The notes under the pieces are model-generated. The model saw only the letters and a program-made list of their open reading frames with translations, did not search any database and was not told where the DNA came from. A stretch of DNA of 64,000 nucleotides from VRUE01 sp963728835. GTDB taxonomy: Bacteria > Actinomycetota > Thermoleophilia > Solirubrobacterales > 70-9. A program made the translations under genes and the position numbers. The number at the start of each line of letters is the position of its first letter. Position 1 is the stretch's first letter. Of the stretch, positions 1 through 8,720 are shown in pieces. Location: the NCBI GenBank assembly GCA_963728835.1, contig CAVSKZ010000001.1:248001-312000 (forward strand), in the 5' to 3' direction.

Positions 1-118
1 GCGGTTCGGACGCTTTGCGAGCGCCTCCATTTCACAGCCCGCAGGAAAGGTCGGTTCCACCGCGGGTTTAACTCGCCCCCTGTTTGCCTCTCGTTGTCGA
101 GACGTTCAAAATTGCGGC

Positions 119-395
119 ATGGACATGGGTGTGGAGAGGAGCTGGTTGGCATTGCCTATGCCAACGACCGGGTTGAAGCCGAGATGATCCAGGGTCTGCT
201 GGAGAGTGCGGGCATCTCCAGCGCCGTGCGGCAGCTGGGCGTAGCGGACCCTCTCTCGGCATCGGCCTGCTGAACCCGGACGGGGGATCGCGCCGGATCA
301 TGGTGCGCGCCGATCGGGTCGAGGCGGCCCAGGCCGTGCTCGCGGAGACGCTGACAGAAGAGGAGCGAATCCGGGATCGAGTAGGAGGAGGGACT
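119..395 (+). pseudogene. DUF2007-like signal-transducing protein, frameshifted
   Basis: Two reading frames together give a DUF2007-type (putative signal-transducing) domain. From about 133 one frame reads VGIAYANDRVEAEMIQGLLE then SAGISSAVRQLG. It stops at about 273, while the adjacent frame continues from about 255 with LGIGLLNPDGGSRRIMVRAD and RVEAAQAVLAETLTEEE. The pattern of an alpha-beta half with an EAE-type helix, then a second strand and a helix ending in LLxE-like residues, is typical of the family. The start is unclear: ATG at 119 and 125 lie in a third frame. Function in this family is not established. The break may be a sequence error, like others nearby. Confidence 0.45.
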
Positions 396-435
396 CCGCG
401 GTCGAATCCAGCTAACGGTGATCTCGGCCCTGCTC

Positions 436-786
436 ATGTGGCGGCGACTAAGCCGGACGATGCGCTACGCCCTACGGGAGGACGACTTCGGTCCGGTGCT
501 CGGCGCAGGAGGACTCCTGATCGCGATAGGCACTGTCACCTACACGCTCGGCAACGGTTGGAAGCTCGTCGATGGTTTCTATTTCTCCGTTGCCACCCTG
601 ACCACGTCGAGTATCGCGGATCCGAACCTCGTTCTCGAACACTCTTGGATGAAAGTCTTCACCGTCTTCTACATCCTGATCGGCATCGGGATCCTGGTCG
701 AGATTGCTCGGCGGTTCGGCATGTCGTTCGTCGAGATCCGGCGCATTGAAAGGACCCAAGGGAGCGACCCCGCGACCGACGACTGA
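436..786 (+). CDS. Two-helix ion-channel-like membrane protein with atypical selectivity filter
   Basis: This short protein (about 116 residues from ATG 436; GTG 418 is an alternative) has the Ion_trans_2 layout: a first membrane helix (GPVLGAGGLLIAIGTVTY), a pore helix and loop (DGFYFSVATLTT), and a second membrane helix (VFTVFYILIGIGILVEIARR), followed by a short charged tail. In potassium channels the filter after TT reads VGYGD. Here the corresponding stretch reads SSIADP, so both glycines and the tyrosine are missing. It may be a non-selective or non-conducting relative. No RCK or other cytoplasmic regulatory domain is present. It sits directly after the broken DUF2007-like gene, possibly co-transcribed. 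Confidence 0.7.
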   Translation: MWRRLSRTMRYALREDDFGPVLGAGGLLIAIGTVTYTLGNGWKLVDGFYFSVATLTTSSIADPNLVLEHSWMKVFTVFYILIGIGILVEIARRFGMSFVEIRRIERTQGSDPATDD

Positions 787-1080
787 TGCGGGACACGCGA
801 AGCGGCACCACCTTCCATACGTACAGTCCCTGCCGCCACGCTTTGTCAGGCGCTGCTTTTCGCGCATAGGGGCAGCGACTCCGCGGAACCCGCTGGATAC
901 TGCTTCGTAGGGAAAAGTGGCCTTCACGCGATACCGGGCGGACGATGTCGGAGGAGAATTTGAACGCCGTCAGGACAAGGTCGCAATTAGAGAAGCCCGC
1001 GCCTAAGGCAGTCGAGGAATCGGCCTCCCGACGGCCTTAAGGGGTTGACAAATGTGACACCTGGATGAGATGGTCGCACC
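787..1080. other. Intergenic stretch, possible promoter near its right end
   Basis: No convincing gene is seen in these 294 bases. A TTGACA hexamer at 1045-1050 could be a -35 element for the membrane protein gene that starts at 1081, but the -10 position (AGATGG at 1068) is poor. No terminator with a U tract is visible. Confidence 0.3.
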
Positions 1081-1788
1081 GTGGAGGCGAGTCCGACTCG
1101 AGGCGATACTCAGATCCAAGTCCCGGAGGTCGCCCCCGTGAAGGGGCAGCCTGGAACCAGGAACGTCATTCTGGGCCTCGCAGTCCCGGTCCTGGTTGGC
1201 ATCGTCGCGTTTTCGTTGGCCGGCGACCACAAGATCTCCGTCCTCAGCATCTCCCTGATCGTCGCGGCTGGGACATTCGGCCTCGGAGCGTTCCTGGGCT
1301 TCCTCTTCAGCGTCCCACGGGGAGCCGAGTCGAAGGACGATGCGGGCGCAGCGGGGCCGAATACGAATCTGGTGCAGATGTCGGACTGGTTCACGAAGGT
1401 CCTGATTGGCGCGACACTCGTTCAGCTCACGACCTTCGTGAATTCCATCGGGCATTTCGCCACGAACACGCTGGCTCCAGCCCTCGGGAACGACGACGCA
1501 GCGGATGCGTACGCCATCGCTCTGCTCGTCGGCTCTTTCATTGCCGGCTTTCTAGTCACTTACATCTACACGCGACTCGTCCTTCAGGCGCGGATCGCCG
1601 CCTCAGACCAACGCTCCTTCGCAAAGCAGGTTGCGGCTGAGCTCGAGCCGGCGGTGTCCAGCGCCGCGGGCCAGGCGGTGGCTGACACCGTTGATCCCGC
1701 GGCCATGGCCAATGCTCTCAAGAGCGCGGCGGAGAAGATCGCGAACCCGACGGGCACCCCACCCCAACCGCCAACATCTGACAGATAG
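1081..1788 (+). CDS. Four-helix membrane protein of unknown function
   Basis: GTG start; 235 residues. I do not recognise a named function. Predicted helices lie at about residues 29-46 and 53-78 (ending GAFLGFLFSVPRG), then 102-122 and 143-166. Between the second and third helices the conserved-looking segment NTNLVQMSDWFTKVLIGATL includes an NTNLxQxSDW motif that I associate with uncharacterised bacterial membrane proteins. The C-terminal 70 residues are Ala-rich and helical, ending in a Pro-rich tail, presumably cytoplasmic. It is convergent with the HNH gene, with only 49 bases between stops. GC content here appears lower than in the core of the window, consistent with an accessory patch. 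Confidence 0.6.
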   Translation: MEASPTRGDTQIQVPEVAPVKGQPGTRNVILGLAVPVLVGIVAFSLAGDHKISVLSISLIVAAGTFGLGAFLGFLFSVPRGAESKDDAGAAGPNTNLVQMSDWFTKVLIGATLVQLTTFVNSIGHFATNTLAPALGNDDAADAYAIALLVGSFIAGFLVTYIYTRLVLQARIAASDQRSFAKQVAAELEPAVSSAAGQAVADTVDPAAMANALKSAAEKIANPTGTPPQPPTSDR

Positions 1789-1837
1789 ATGAAAAGGCCG
1801 CCTCTCGCGCGAAACAGCAGTGTTTTCTACGGCCGGC

Positions 1838-2281
1838 CTAGGACACGTAGGCCTTGCGCACCATCGCGGCCGTCCATCGGTTCGTACCGTGGGCCGGGAG
1901 GACACCCTTCCTGTTCAGGACCTCGGCGATCTCGGCGAGGGACTTGCCTTTCGCGAGCAGCGTTCCGATCTGCTTCCGCCATCCATAGTCCCGCTTGTTG
2001 CAATAGATGTGGGCAAGTCGAACGTTCTCGGGGCGGAGGTGCCCGCCGGCCGACTTGAGGATCGGGTAGTGGTCGGGCGAGGGGGCCCACTTGGTGCGTG
2101 GCGTCGTGACCTGATCGAACTCGCCGCGCCCCTTGTGGTGGTAGCACTGCGGCATCTCGCACTTCACGGCGAGGAGCTGGCCGCGCTCGGCCATCTGCAC
2201 GAGGACACCTTTCACACCGAGCCTGCGGAGCTCGTCCGCGACCGACCTATCCGCGCCGCCGCCAAGTGCTGTCGTCGCCAT
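1838..2281 (-). CDS. HNH endonuclease-like protein with recombinase-type helix-turn-helix tail
   Basis: 147 residues from ATG 2281, chosen because an AGGAAGG Shine-Dalgarno lies seven bases upstream; a longer start at 2311 is possible. The centre holds a CxxxxC pair (CEMPQC) and an HNH-like core: DH followed by PILKSAGG, RPENVRLAH and the downstream YCNKRDYGW. The first His, the Asn and the last His are present. The C-terminal 45 residues (GKSLAEIAEVLNRKG, then WTAAMVRKAY) match the helix-turn-helix found in the recombinase domain of large serine recombinases. I infer a DNA-binding nuclease. It is isolated on the minus strand in the accessory patch and may belong to a mobile element remnant. 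Confidence 0.65.
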   Translation of the reverse strand: MATTALGGGADRSVADELRRLGVKGVLVQMAERGQLLAVKCEMPQCYHHKGRGEFDQVTTPRTKWAPSPDHYPILKSAGGHLRPENVRLAHIYCNKRDYGWRKQIGTLLAKGKSLAEIAEVLNRKGVLPAHGTNRWTAAMVRKAYVS

Positions 2282-2494
2282 CGAGTCACCCTTCCTCGTG
2301 TAGCCGCCCAATCGAGCCTAGTGCATACGTCGCGCAAAGCGGTGCTTCCGCGGCTGACGATGTCGCCTCCCAAGCCTTCGCCCGTCCAGCATCCCGCAGG
2401 CGATCCCAATCGGAATGTCGCTCTCGTCGACGTAGCTACTGCTTTCGCGTGAAAGCGGGAGCTGCACCATTGGACCGGTGGGGGCGGCCGCAGG

Positions 2495-3061
2495 TCAGTC
2501 GGCTCCGGTGGCCAGCCAGGCCAGCACGTCGGCTGCGTTGCGGTCGGGCGGGAAGACCGGGTAGAAGGCCTTGATGATTTTGCCGCCTTCCGCTACGAAG
2601 GTGAGGCGCTTGTAGAGGGTCATCCCCTCAGCCTCGAAGGTGGGCAGGCGCAGGGCGTCGGCCAGCCGAAGGTCACTGTCGCTGAGCAGGGGGAACGGGA
2701 TGTGCTCGCGCTCCGCGAACTCACGCTGTTCGCCGGGGCTCTGAGCGCTGATACCGATCACCGCTGCCCCGAGCGCCGAGAACTCGGCGAGGCTTTCGCG
2801 GTAGGCGCAACTCTGCGGCGTGCAGCCTCGGGCACCAGGGATGTCGTCCCAACCGGCGGGGGAGGGCCGGCCAGGGGTGCCGGTGCGCGGGTAGACGTAG
2901 GCGACGAGTCGCTCCTGGCCGGACGCCGCGAGGTCGACCGGACCGTCCAGGGTGGAGGGAAGCTGCTGCTCCGGCAGCATCAGCCCGGTCAGGTGATTCG
3001 CGGCGCCGTCGTCCTCGGGGACGGGCAGGTCGGGTGGAAGCTCGGCGAAGTCGGTGCTCAC
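2495..3061 (-). CDS. Peroxiredoxin (AhpC/TSA-Redoxin family)
   Basis: Predicted thiol peroxidase reducing H2O2 or organic hydroperoxides in the cytosol. The thioredoxin-fold core includes the YPRTG strand and the motif GARGCTPQSC, where the last Cys is the expected peroxidatic residue. The first Cys of the motif lies four residues before it and could serve as a resolving partner. This variant resembles the actinobacterial group with a long WDDIPGARGCT loop rather than classic AhpC. I chose GTG 3061 (188 residues) over the upstream ATG 3085, because the latter would overlap the divergent DUF1697 gene. The two divergent starts are only 22 bases apart, so promoters must lie inside the neighbouring coding regions. 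Confidence 0.85.
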   Translation of the reverse strand: MSTDFAELPPDLPVPEDDGAANHLTGLMLPEQQLPSTLDGPVDLAASGQERLVAYVYPRTGTPGRPSPAGWDDIPGARGCTPQSCAYRESLAEFSALGAAVIGISAQSPGEQREFAEREHIPFPLLSDSDLRLADALRLPTFEAEGMTLYKRLTFVAEGGKIIKAFYPVFPPDRNAADVLAWLATGAD

Positions 3062-3083
3062 CCGCCCATCGTATGGTGGCCAC

Positions 3084-3635
3084 ATGGAGCGCTACGTCGC
3101 CTTCCTGCGCGGGATGAATCTCGGCAACCGGCGGGTCAAGAACGAGGAGCTGCGTCGGGAGTTCGAGGCGCTGGGCTTCGCCGAGGTTGCCTGCTTTCGG
3201 GCCAGCGGCAACGTGATCTTTGCTGAGGAGAAGGGCAACGAGACGGAGATGAGGGGGCAGATCGAAGCCGGGCTGGCGGAATCGCTGGGCTACGAGGTGC
3301 CGGTCTTCCTGCGCAGCGCTGACGAGTTGCGGGCGATGGCTGCGCACGAGCCGTTCGAGCGGTCCGTCCTCGCGGCTTCGAAGGGCAAGGTCCAGGTGGT
3401 GCTCCTGGCCCAGAAGCCCGTGGCCGCGACCCGCAAGGAGGCGCTGGCGCTGTCGAGCGACGACGACCGGCTCGCGGTCGAGGGGCGTGAGCTCTACTGG
3501 CTCCCCCGCGGCGGAATGTCCGAATCCGAGCTCGACCTGAAGGCGATCGGCGCGGCTCTCGGCCTGCACACGATCAGGACCAAGGGCACGATCGACCAGA
3601 TTGCCGTCAAGTACTTCGGGTCTATCGGCGGTTGA
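3084..3635 (+). CDS. DUF1697 family protein
   Basis: 183 residues from ATG 3084. The N-terminal signature YVAFLRGMNLGNRRVKNEEL is typical of DUF1697, followed by the family's FRASGNVIF segment and the conserved central part VQVVLLAQKP. Function is unknown; members are small cytosolic alpha-beta proteins. An upstream in-frame TTG at 3054 exists, but homologues start at MERYVAFLRG-like sequences. It is divergent from the peroxiredoxin gene. The 3' end overlaps a small broken minus-strand reading frame. Confidence 0.85.
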   Translation: MERYVAFLRGMNLGNRRVKNEELRREFEALGFAEVACFRASGNVIFAEEKGNETEMRGQIEAGLAESLGYEVPVFLRSADELRAMAAHEPFERSVLAASKGKVQVVLLAQKPVAATRKEALALSSDDDRLAVEGRELYWLPRGGMSESELDLKAIGAALGLHTIRTKGTIDQIAVKYFGSIGG

Positions 3636-3850
3636 ACTGTCGTTCGAAGTGCGAGTTCAGGACTCGATAGGCCGTTGCGCTTGCCCAACCCACCGGAATC
3701 AAAATGACTGGCGGCGCTCCAAAGGCAAACACCGCAGTGCCGGTTGCGATGGCAACCGAGTGCGATGACCGACAGGGGCCAGCCCCAGACAAAACCTTTC
3801 GCAATCCCTTCGTTGACTCGCTGGCTCAGGACCTCGGCTGGTCTTCCACG
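3622..3850 (-). pseudogene. Remnant of a small membrane protein, frameshifted
   Basis: On the minus strand a frame reading RVNEGIAKGFVWGWPLSVIA can be joined by one frameshift at about 3760 to a second frame reading VAIATGTAVFAFGAPPVILI then PVGWASATAYRVLN before a stop at 3622. Together they would make a protein of about 75 residues with two hydrophobic helices. I recognise no family. Base composition here is less GC-rich than the flanks. It is the only content of the gap between DUF1697 and the MBL-fold gene. Confidence 0.3.
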
Positions 3851-3870
3851 CACCGGTGGTGCGCACAGTG

Positions 3871-4809
3871 TCACGTGTCTGTAGAGAGGTCCGTGCGGGG
3901 GAGGGCGGCGATGCGGGCGTCGGAGCTGACCGAGGCGATTTCGCCGGGGAGCGCCGAGAGCTGGACGTTGGAGACGAACTCCATCTGCTGGCCGAGGGGG
4001 CGGAAGAAGTTGTCGTAGTGGGTCGGGACCACCACCGCCGGGTCGAGGCGGGGGAGGATCCGCTTCCAGTAGTCCTCGGTGAAGCTGCGGCCGGCGACGC
4101 CCGCGAGGAAGACGTCGACGCCGCGCTCGCGGATCGCCTCGTCGACCAGGTTTGCGCTGCCCTGGTGGTAGAAGCAGATGCCGGCGACCCGGATCGAGAT
4201 TCCCCAGACCTGACCGCAGCGGTAGGCGCTGGGAGAGAGCGCGTCGAGGTGCTCGCAGGTGAGGTCGCCGTCGTAGGGGACGGCGAGGCCGAGCAGCAGC
4301 TTCGAGTGGACGCTCGGCGTGAAGCTGACCTCGAACGGCCCGAGCTCGTACGTTCGGTAGGGCTCGACCGAGACCGCCTGTCCGGCCAGCCCGTGCAGGC
4401 CCATCAGCCTCACCAGCGAATCCGAGCCGTAGGCGCTGCAGCCGAAGCGGCGGGCGATCGCCGGGGCGTCGACCGCGTGGTCGAAGTGGGTGTGGCCGAC
4501 GAGGACGCCCGCGACCTCCCCCGGCGCCTGGACGAAGCGGTCGAGCGCGGCCGGATCGGGCAGCGTGGGGCGCCGCCGCAGGATGTCGGCGAACGGAACC
4601 CGGGAGAGGTAGGGGTCGACGAACAGCGTCTGCCCCTCGAAGCTGATCCGGTAGCCGGAGACGCCGAGCCATTCGACCTCCAGCCCGGCGGGCAGCTCGA
4701 GGGGCCGGGCCTCCATCTCGCCGAGGGCCTGGCTGTCCTCGCGCTGGGCGGAGCGTCGGGTCAGTTGCGCCTTCGTCAGGTCCGCCAGGTGTCGCAGCGC
4801 CCCCGCCAT
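3871..4809 (-). CDS. MBL-fold metallo-hydrolase, UlaG-like
   Basis: 312 residues. A metallo-beta-lactamase fold hydrolase of the beta-lactamase-like/UlaG group. Visible landmarks are the first strands (VEWLGVSGYRISFEGQTLFV followed by DPYLS), the metal-binding motif HTHFDH with a preceding GVLVG strand, the later PSVHSK histidine, and the PTHYDNF histidine near residue 265. Substrate is not predictable; relatives include lactonases and NAPE-PLD-like phosphodiesterases. The start ATG lies 7 bases after the stop of the osmC gene on the same strand, so the two form a likely operon with osmC first. Confidence 0.85.
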   Translation of the reverse strand: MAGALRHLADLTKAQLTRRSAQREDSQALGEMEARPLELPAGLEVEWLGVSGYRISFEGQTLFVDPYLSRVPFADILRRRPTLPDPAALDRFVQAPGEVAGVLVGHTHFDHAVDAPAIARRFGCSAYGSDSLVRLMGLHGLAGQAVSVEPYRTYELGPFEVSFTPSVHSKLLLGLAVPYDGDLTCEHLDALSPSAYRCGQVWGISIRVAGICFYHQGSANLVDEAIRERGVDVFLAGVAGRSFTEDYWKRILPRLDPAVVVPTHYDNFFRPLGQQMEFVSNVQLSALPGEIASVSSDARIAALPRTDLSTDT

Positions 4810-4816
4810 GGGTTGG

Positions 4817-5326
4817 CTATGCCGCGGTTCGCAGCGCCGCCGACAGCTGGGGCGGCCGGCTGAGGGTCTGGAAGACGACGCAGTAGCGCTCGGTCAGCTT
4901 CAGCAGCGTCTCCAGCTCCTCCTCATCGGCGTCGCTGTCGAGCTCGAAGGCGAGGCGGATCGCCGTGAAGCCCACTGGAGCGTCGCGATCGACCGCAAGC
5001 GTGCCGCGGAAGTCGAGCTCGCCCTCGGCGCGCACCGTCCCGGACCGCACCTCGATCCCCAGCGACGTCGCCACGGCGCGAAGGGTGACGCCGGCGCAGG
5101 CGACCAGGGCCTCGAGCAGCATGTCGCCCGAGCAGAGCTGCGACCCGTCGCCGCCGGAGGCCGGGTGCAGCCCTGCCTCGGCGATCGCCCGCCCCGTCTG
5201 CACCGAGCAGGAGACGCCCTCGCCCAGCTCCCCGCTGGCCTTCAGGGTGACGACCGCGGCCGCGGGCTCCTCGCGGTAGCGCTCCTTCAGCGGTGTTTGG
5301 ACCTCGCGCAGCTGCTCCCGTTCCAC
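4817..5326 (-). CDS. OsmC family protein
   Basis: 169 residues from GTG 5326. It shows the OsmC/Ohr fold: an N-terminal segment (LKERYREEPAAAVVTLKASG), the central helix with the first conserved Cys (GDMLLEALVACAGVTLRAVA) and the C-terminal helix with the second conserved Cys (LLKLTERYCVVFQTL). These two cysteines reduce organic hydroperoxides in the family. It is placed head to head with the ABC-F gene (52 bases between starts) and just upstream of the MBL-fold gene. The pair fits a stress or detoxification role. Confidence 0.85.
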   Translation of the reverse strand: MEREQLREVQTPLKERYREEPAAAVVTLKASGELGEGVSCSVQTGRAIAEAGLHPASGGDGSQLCSGDMLLEALVACAGVTLRAVATSLGIEVRSGTVRAEGELDFRGTLAVDRDAPVGFTAIRLAFELDSDADEEELETLLKLTERYCVVFQTLSRPPQLSAALRTAA

Positions 5327-5377
5327 CCGGAGCAGGTTACGCCCGTCCGGGCCGAGCCGCGTAGTGTCAGGGCTGCC

Positions 5378-7291
5378 ATGGCCATCGCGACCGCAACGAC
5401 CATCGACGTCTACGCCGGCGGGGAGCTGCTCTTCGAAGACGTCTCCTTCAAGCTCGAGCCGCGCGAGCGGATGACCCTCTCCGGGCGCAACGGCGCCGGC
5501 AAGTCGACCCTGCTCCGGGTCCTCGCCGGAGAGCGGCCGCCCGATTCCGGCAGCATCGCCCTGCAGAAAGGGGCGCGGGTCGCCCTGCACGACCAGCGAC
5601 CGCCGCGCGACGCTGAGATCTCCCTCGGCGACTACGTCTTCTCCGGTCGCGCCGACATGCAGGAGACCGAGGCCGAGATGGCGCGCCTGGAGGGCGCGAT
5701 GGCCGAGGGCGCCCCCGACGAGGAGACGATGCGAGCCTACGCCGCGGCGCAGCAGCGCCTCGAAGCGGGCGGCGGCTACCGCTGGCGAGACGACGTGCTC
5801 GCCGTGCTGGGCGGCCTCGGCTTCGGCGAGGAGGCGGCCAAACGGCGGCTCTCGACCTTCTCCGGCGGCGAGCTGACCCGTGCCTCGCTCGCCCGCGCGC
5901 TCGCCACCCGCCCCGACCTGCTGCTCCTCGACGAGCCGACGAACCACCTGGACATCCCCTCGCTGGAGTGGCTGGAGGGCTACCTGGTCGACCTCGACGC
6001 CGCCGTCGTCCTCGTCGCCCACGACCGCTGGTTCCTCGAGGCGGTGGGGACCTCGGTGCTGGAGCTGGAGGCGCAGCAGGGGCCGCTTCTTCGCCGGCCC
6101 GTGGCACGCCTGGCGCAAGGAGCAGGCGGCGCGGGAGATCGCCCGCGGCAAGGCGATCGAGCGCCAGCAGGCCGAGATCGAGCGGATGGAGCGCTTCGTC
6201 GAGCGCTTCCGCTACAAGGCGACGAAGGCCCGCCAGGCGCAGTCGCGGCTGAAGCAGATCGACAAGATCAAGCGCGACGGGGTGAAGGCCGAGGCGCGCG
6301 ACCGCCGCAACCTGCGCTTCTCCTTCGCTGCTCCCGAGCGACCGGGCCGCGTCGTGCTGAAACTGGTCGGCGCCAGGATCGAGGTGCCGGGACGGACCCT
6401 GCTCGAGAAGGCCGAGCTCGAAGTCGAGCGGGGCGAGCACGTCGTCCTCGTCGGCCCCAACGGCGCCGGCAAGACGAGCCTGATCGAGACCCTCGCGGGG
6501 AAGCGCGAGCCCGCTGCCGGGTCGGTGCGGACCGGCCACAACGTCAAGGTCGGCTACCTCTCCCAGCACGCCGATACCGCGGCGGGGGAGGGGACGGTGC
6601 TCGATGCCGCCCAGCGCGGGACCGGCCTCACCGGGCAGAAGGCGCGCGACCTGCTCGGCGGCTTCCTCTTCTCGGGGGCCGACGCGGAGAAAGCGCTCGA
6701 CGACATCTCCGGGGGCGAGCAGCGCCGGCTCTCGCTGGCGATCCTCGTCGCCTCCGGCGCCAACGTCCTGATCCTCGACGAGCCGACGAACCATCTCGAC
6801 GTCGAGAGCCGCGAGGCGCTCGAGGACGCGCTCTCGGCCTTCGAGGGCGCGGTGGTCCTCGTCTCCCACGACCGCGCCCTGCTCGAGGCGGTCGGCAGCC
6901 GCACCCTCGTCTGCGAGGACGGCAGGCTGGAGCAGCCACCCGAGCGGCTGGGCCGCCTACCAGCGCGAGCGCGACGAACGGGCGGAGGCCGAGGCGTCCG
7001 CCGTGGCGGCCCGGAAGCGGTCGAGCAAGGCGGCGAAGCGGGCCAAGCCGGGGGCCGCCTCGAAGAAAGCCGCCCGCAAGGCGAGTCGCCTGGCGGAGAA
7101 GATCGAGGCCGCCGAGGCTGCGCTGCGCTGCCGTCGAGGAGGAGCTCGCCGACCCCGCCGCCTGGTCGACCCCGGCAAAGGCCGAGCGGGCGGGCGAACG
7201 GCACGAGGCGGCGAAACGGGCGCTCGCCGATCTCTACGAGCAGTGGGAGGAGGCCGAGCGAGCCGTCAGCGCAGCGGGCGATCCAGCCTGA
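5378..7291 (+). pseudogene. ABC-F family ATP-binding protein (Uup/EttA-like), three frameshifts
   Basis: A duplicated ATP-binding cassette protein without membrane domains, as in ribosome-associated ABC-F factors. The first cassette has Walker A SGRNGAGKST, signature FSGGELTRASLA and Walker B LLLLDEPTNHLD. The linker is basic and helical (KAIERQQAEIERMERFVERF). The second cassette has GPNGAGKTS, ISGGEQRRLSLA and VLILDEPTNHLD. The C-terminal tail is a coiled coil rich in Lys, Ala and Glu. Reading requires frame changes at about 6070-6085, 6930-6945 and 7125-7140; all three pieces are otherwise intact and highly conserved, so sequence errors are as likely as decay. Start ATG 5378 fits the usual AxATxIDVY beginning. 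Its 3' end overlaps the convergent P450 gene by 58 bases. Confidence 0.8.
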
Positions 7292-8639
7292 CCCGCGCTT
7301 CCCTGGCCGGGGGCGAGGGTGATGTTGCGGATCTTGGCCCGCTCCGGCTTGGGGTCGGGCGCGCTCAGATCGGCTCGCTCGAGGAACTCCCGCAGCACCA
7401 CTCGCATCTCGTATTCGGCGAATGCAGCGCCGATGCAGCGCCGCACGCCGCCGCCGAAGGGGATCCAGGCGTAGCTGTCGGGCTTGCCCTCGAGGAAGCG
7501 CTCGGGACGGAACTCGTGCGGGTCGGGGAAGAGGTCCTCGCGGTAGTGGAGCGCCGCGATCGCCGGCAAGACGAAGGTCCCGGCCGGGAGCTCGTAGCCG
7601 CCGATCCGCAGCGGCTCGTTCAGCTTGCGCGCCGACGTCGACGATCACCGGCCGGATCCGCAGCGTCTCCTTGATCGTCGCGTCGAGGTAGTCGTCCTCG
7701 CCCGCGGCGAGCGACTCGCGCAGCTTTGCCAGGACCCGCGGCGTGCGCAGCAGCCGCTCCATCGCCCAGGCAAGGCCGGTGGCGGTCGTCTCGTGGCCGG
7801 CGCCGAGCACGGTGACCAGCTCGTCGCGAAGCTCCTCGTCGCTCATCGGCGCGCCGTCGTCGTGGCGGGCCTGCAGCAGCAGGGAGAGCACGTCGTCGCG
7901 CTCTTCCCGTTTCGGCCTCGCGCCGGCGCAGATCGCGATCTCCTCGTAGATGAACTCGTCGAACGCCTCGCGGGCGGGGAGGAAGCGCGCCCAGGGGCTC
8001 CAGGGGCCGAGGTTGCGGCGCAGCGCCGGGAAGGCGATCGCGCTGACGCGCTTGCCGAAGGTCTCGATCAGGCGCTCCGAAGCGCTCCAGGCGCCGCTCG
8101 TCGTGCACCCCGAAGACGGCCTCGCATGATCACCGCCAGGGTGATCCGCTGCGTGTGCGGCCGCAGGGCGAAGGTCTCGCCGACCGGCCAGCTCTCCATC
8201 TCGCGCCGGGCGATCGTCGCGCATCAGCTCGCCGTAGCGGCGGATCCGCTCGCCGTGGAACGGGGGCAGCAGCAGCTTGCGCTGGCGCATGTGCGGGGCC
8301 TCGTCGAGGGTCAGCACGGAGTTGGGGCCCAGCGTCGGCTCCAGCACCGTCGCGTTCGCCTCGCCGGCGTGGAACTGCGCGGGAGTGCCCGTGAACACCT
8401 CTTTGACGAGGGCAGGGCTCGGCGACGTAGACGACCCGGCCGAAGCACGGGAAGGAGACGGTGAAGATGTCGCCGTAGCGGCGCTGGAAGCGAGCTAGGA
8501 AGCCGAGCGGGTCGCGCGCGTAACGCAGCGCCTGGAGGAGAGCGGGCCCCTTCGGGCCCGGGGGGAGCTCGTTGCGAGCCCTCGCTGCCGGCGCGCGTGG
8601 AAGTGTCGCCTGCTCCATCGATCTCGCACCATAGAACAT
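7234..8639 (-). pseudogene. Cytochrome P450, multiply frameshifted
   Basis: Heme-thiolate monooxygenase of about 455 residues when frames are joined. The N-terminus (ELPPGPKGPALLQALRYARD) has the proline-rich entry of bacterial P450s. The I-helix reads GAGHETTATGLAWAMERL, the ExxR motif is ETLR, and the heme-binding loop reads FGGGVRRCIGAAFAEYE with the proximal Cys. Frame changes are needed at about 8410, between 8220 and 8050 (more than one), and at about 7625. Redox partners are not in the window. ATG 8639 or ATG 8618 could be the start. It is convergent with the ABC-F gene. Confidence 0.75.
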
Positions 8640-8658
8640 CGGCTGGCCAGACAGCCAG

Positions 8659-8710
8659 CGCTGACTTCGTGGTTAGTCCCGTATATGCATCCCAAAGGAC
8701 GAAGTCAGCG
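8659..8710. repeat. Inverted repeat, 12-bp perfect arms
   Basis: Arms CGCTGACTTCGT (8659-8670) and ACGAAGTCAGCG (8699-8710) are exact reverse complements with a 28-base spacer. It lies between the stop of purU (8721, minus strand) and the start of the P450 gene. It could terminate purU transcripts, although the loop is long and no U tract follows, or be an operator for the P450 gene. A shorter GCTGG/CCAGC pair overlaps the left flank. Confidence 0.55.
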
Positions 8711-8720
8711 GCGGGATGGG

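Noticed and set aside
787..1080. A gene in the gap before the four-helix protein
   Set aside because: Open frames here are short, unsupported and without family resemblance.
8659..8710. Terminal inverted repeats of an insertion sequence
   Set aside because: The arms enclose only 28 bases and no transposase is present.
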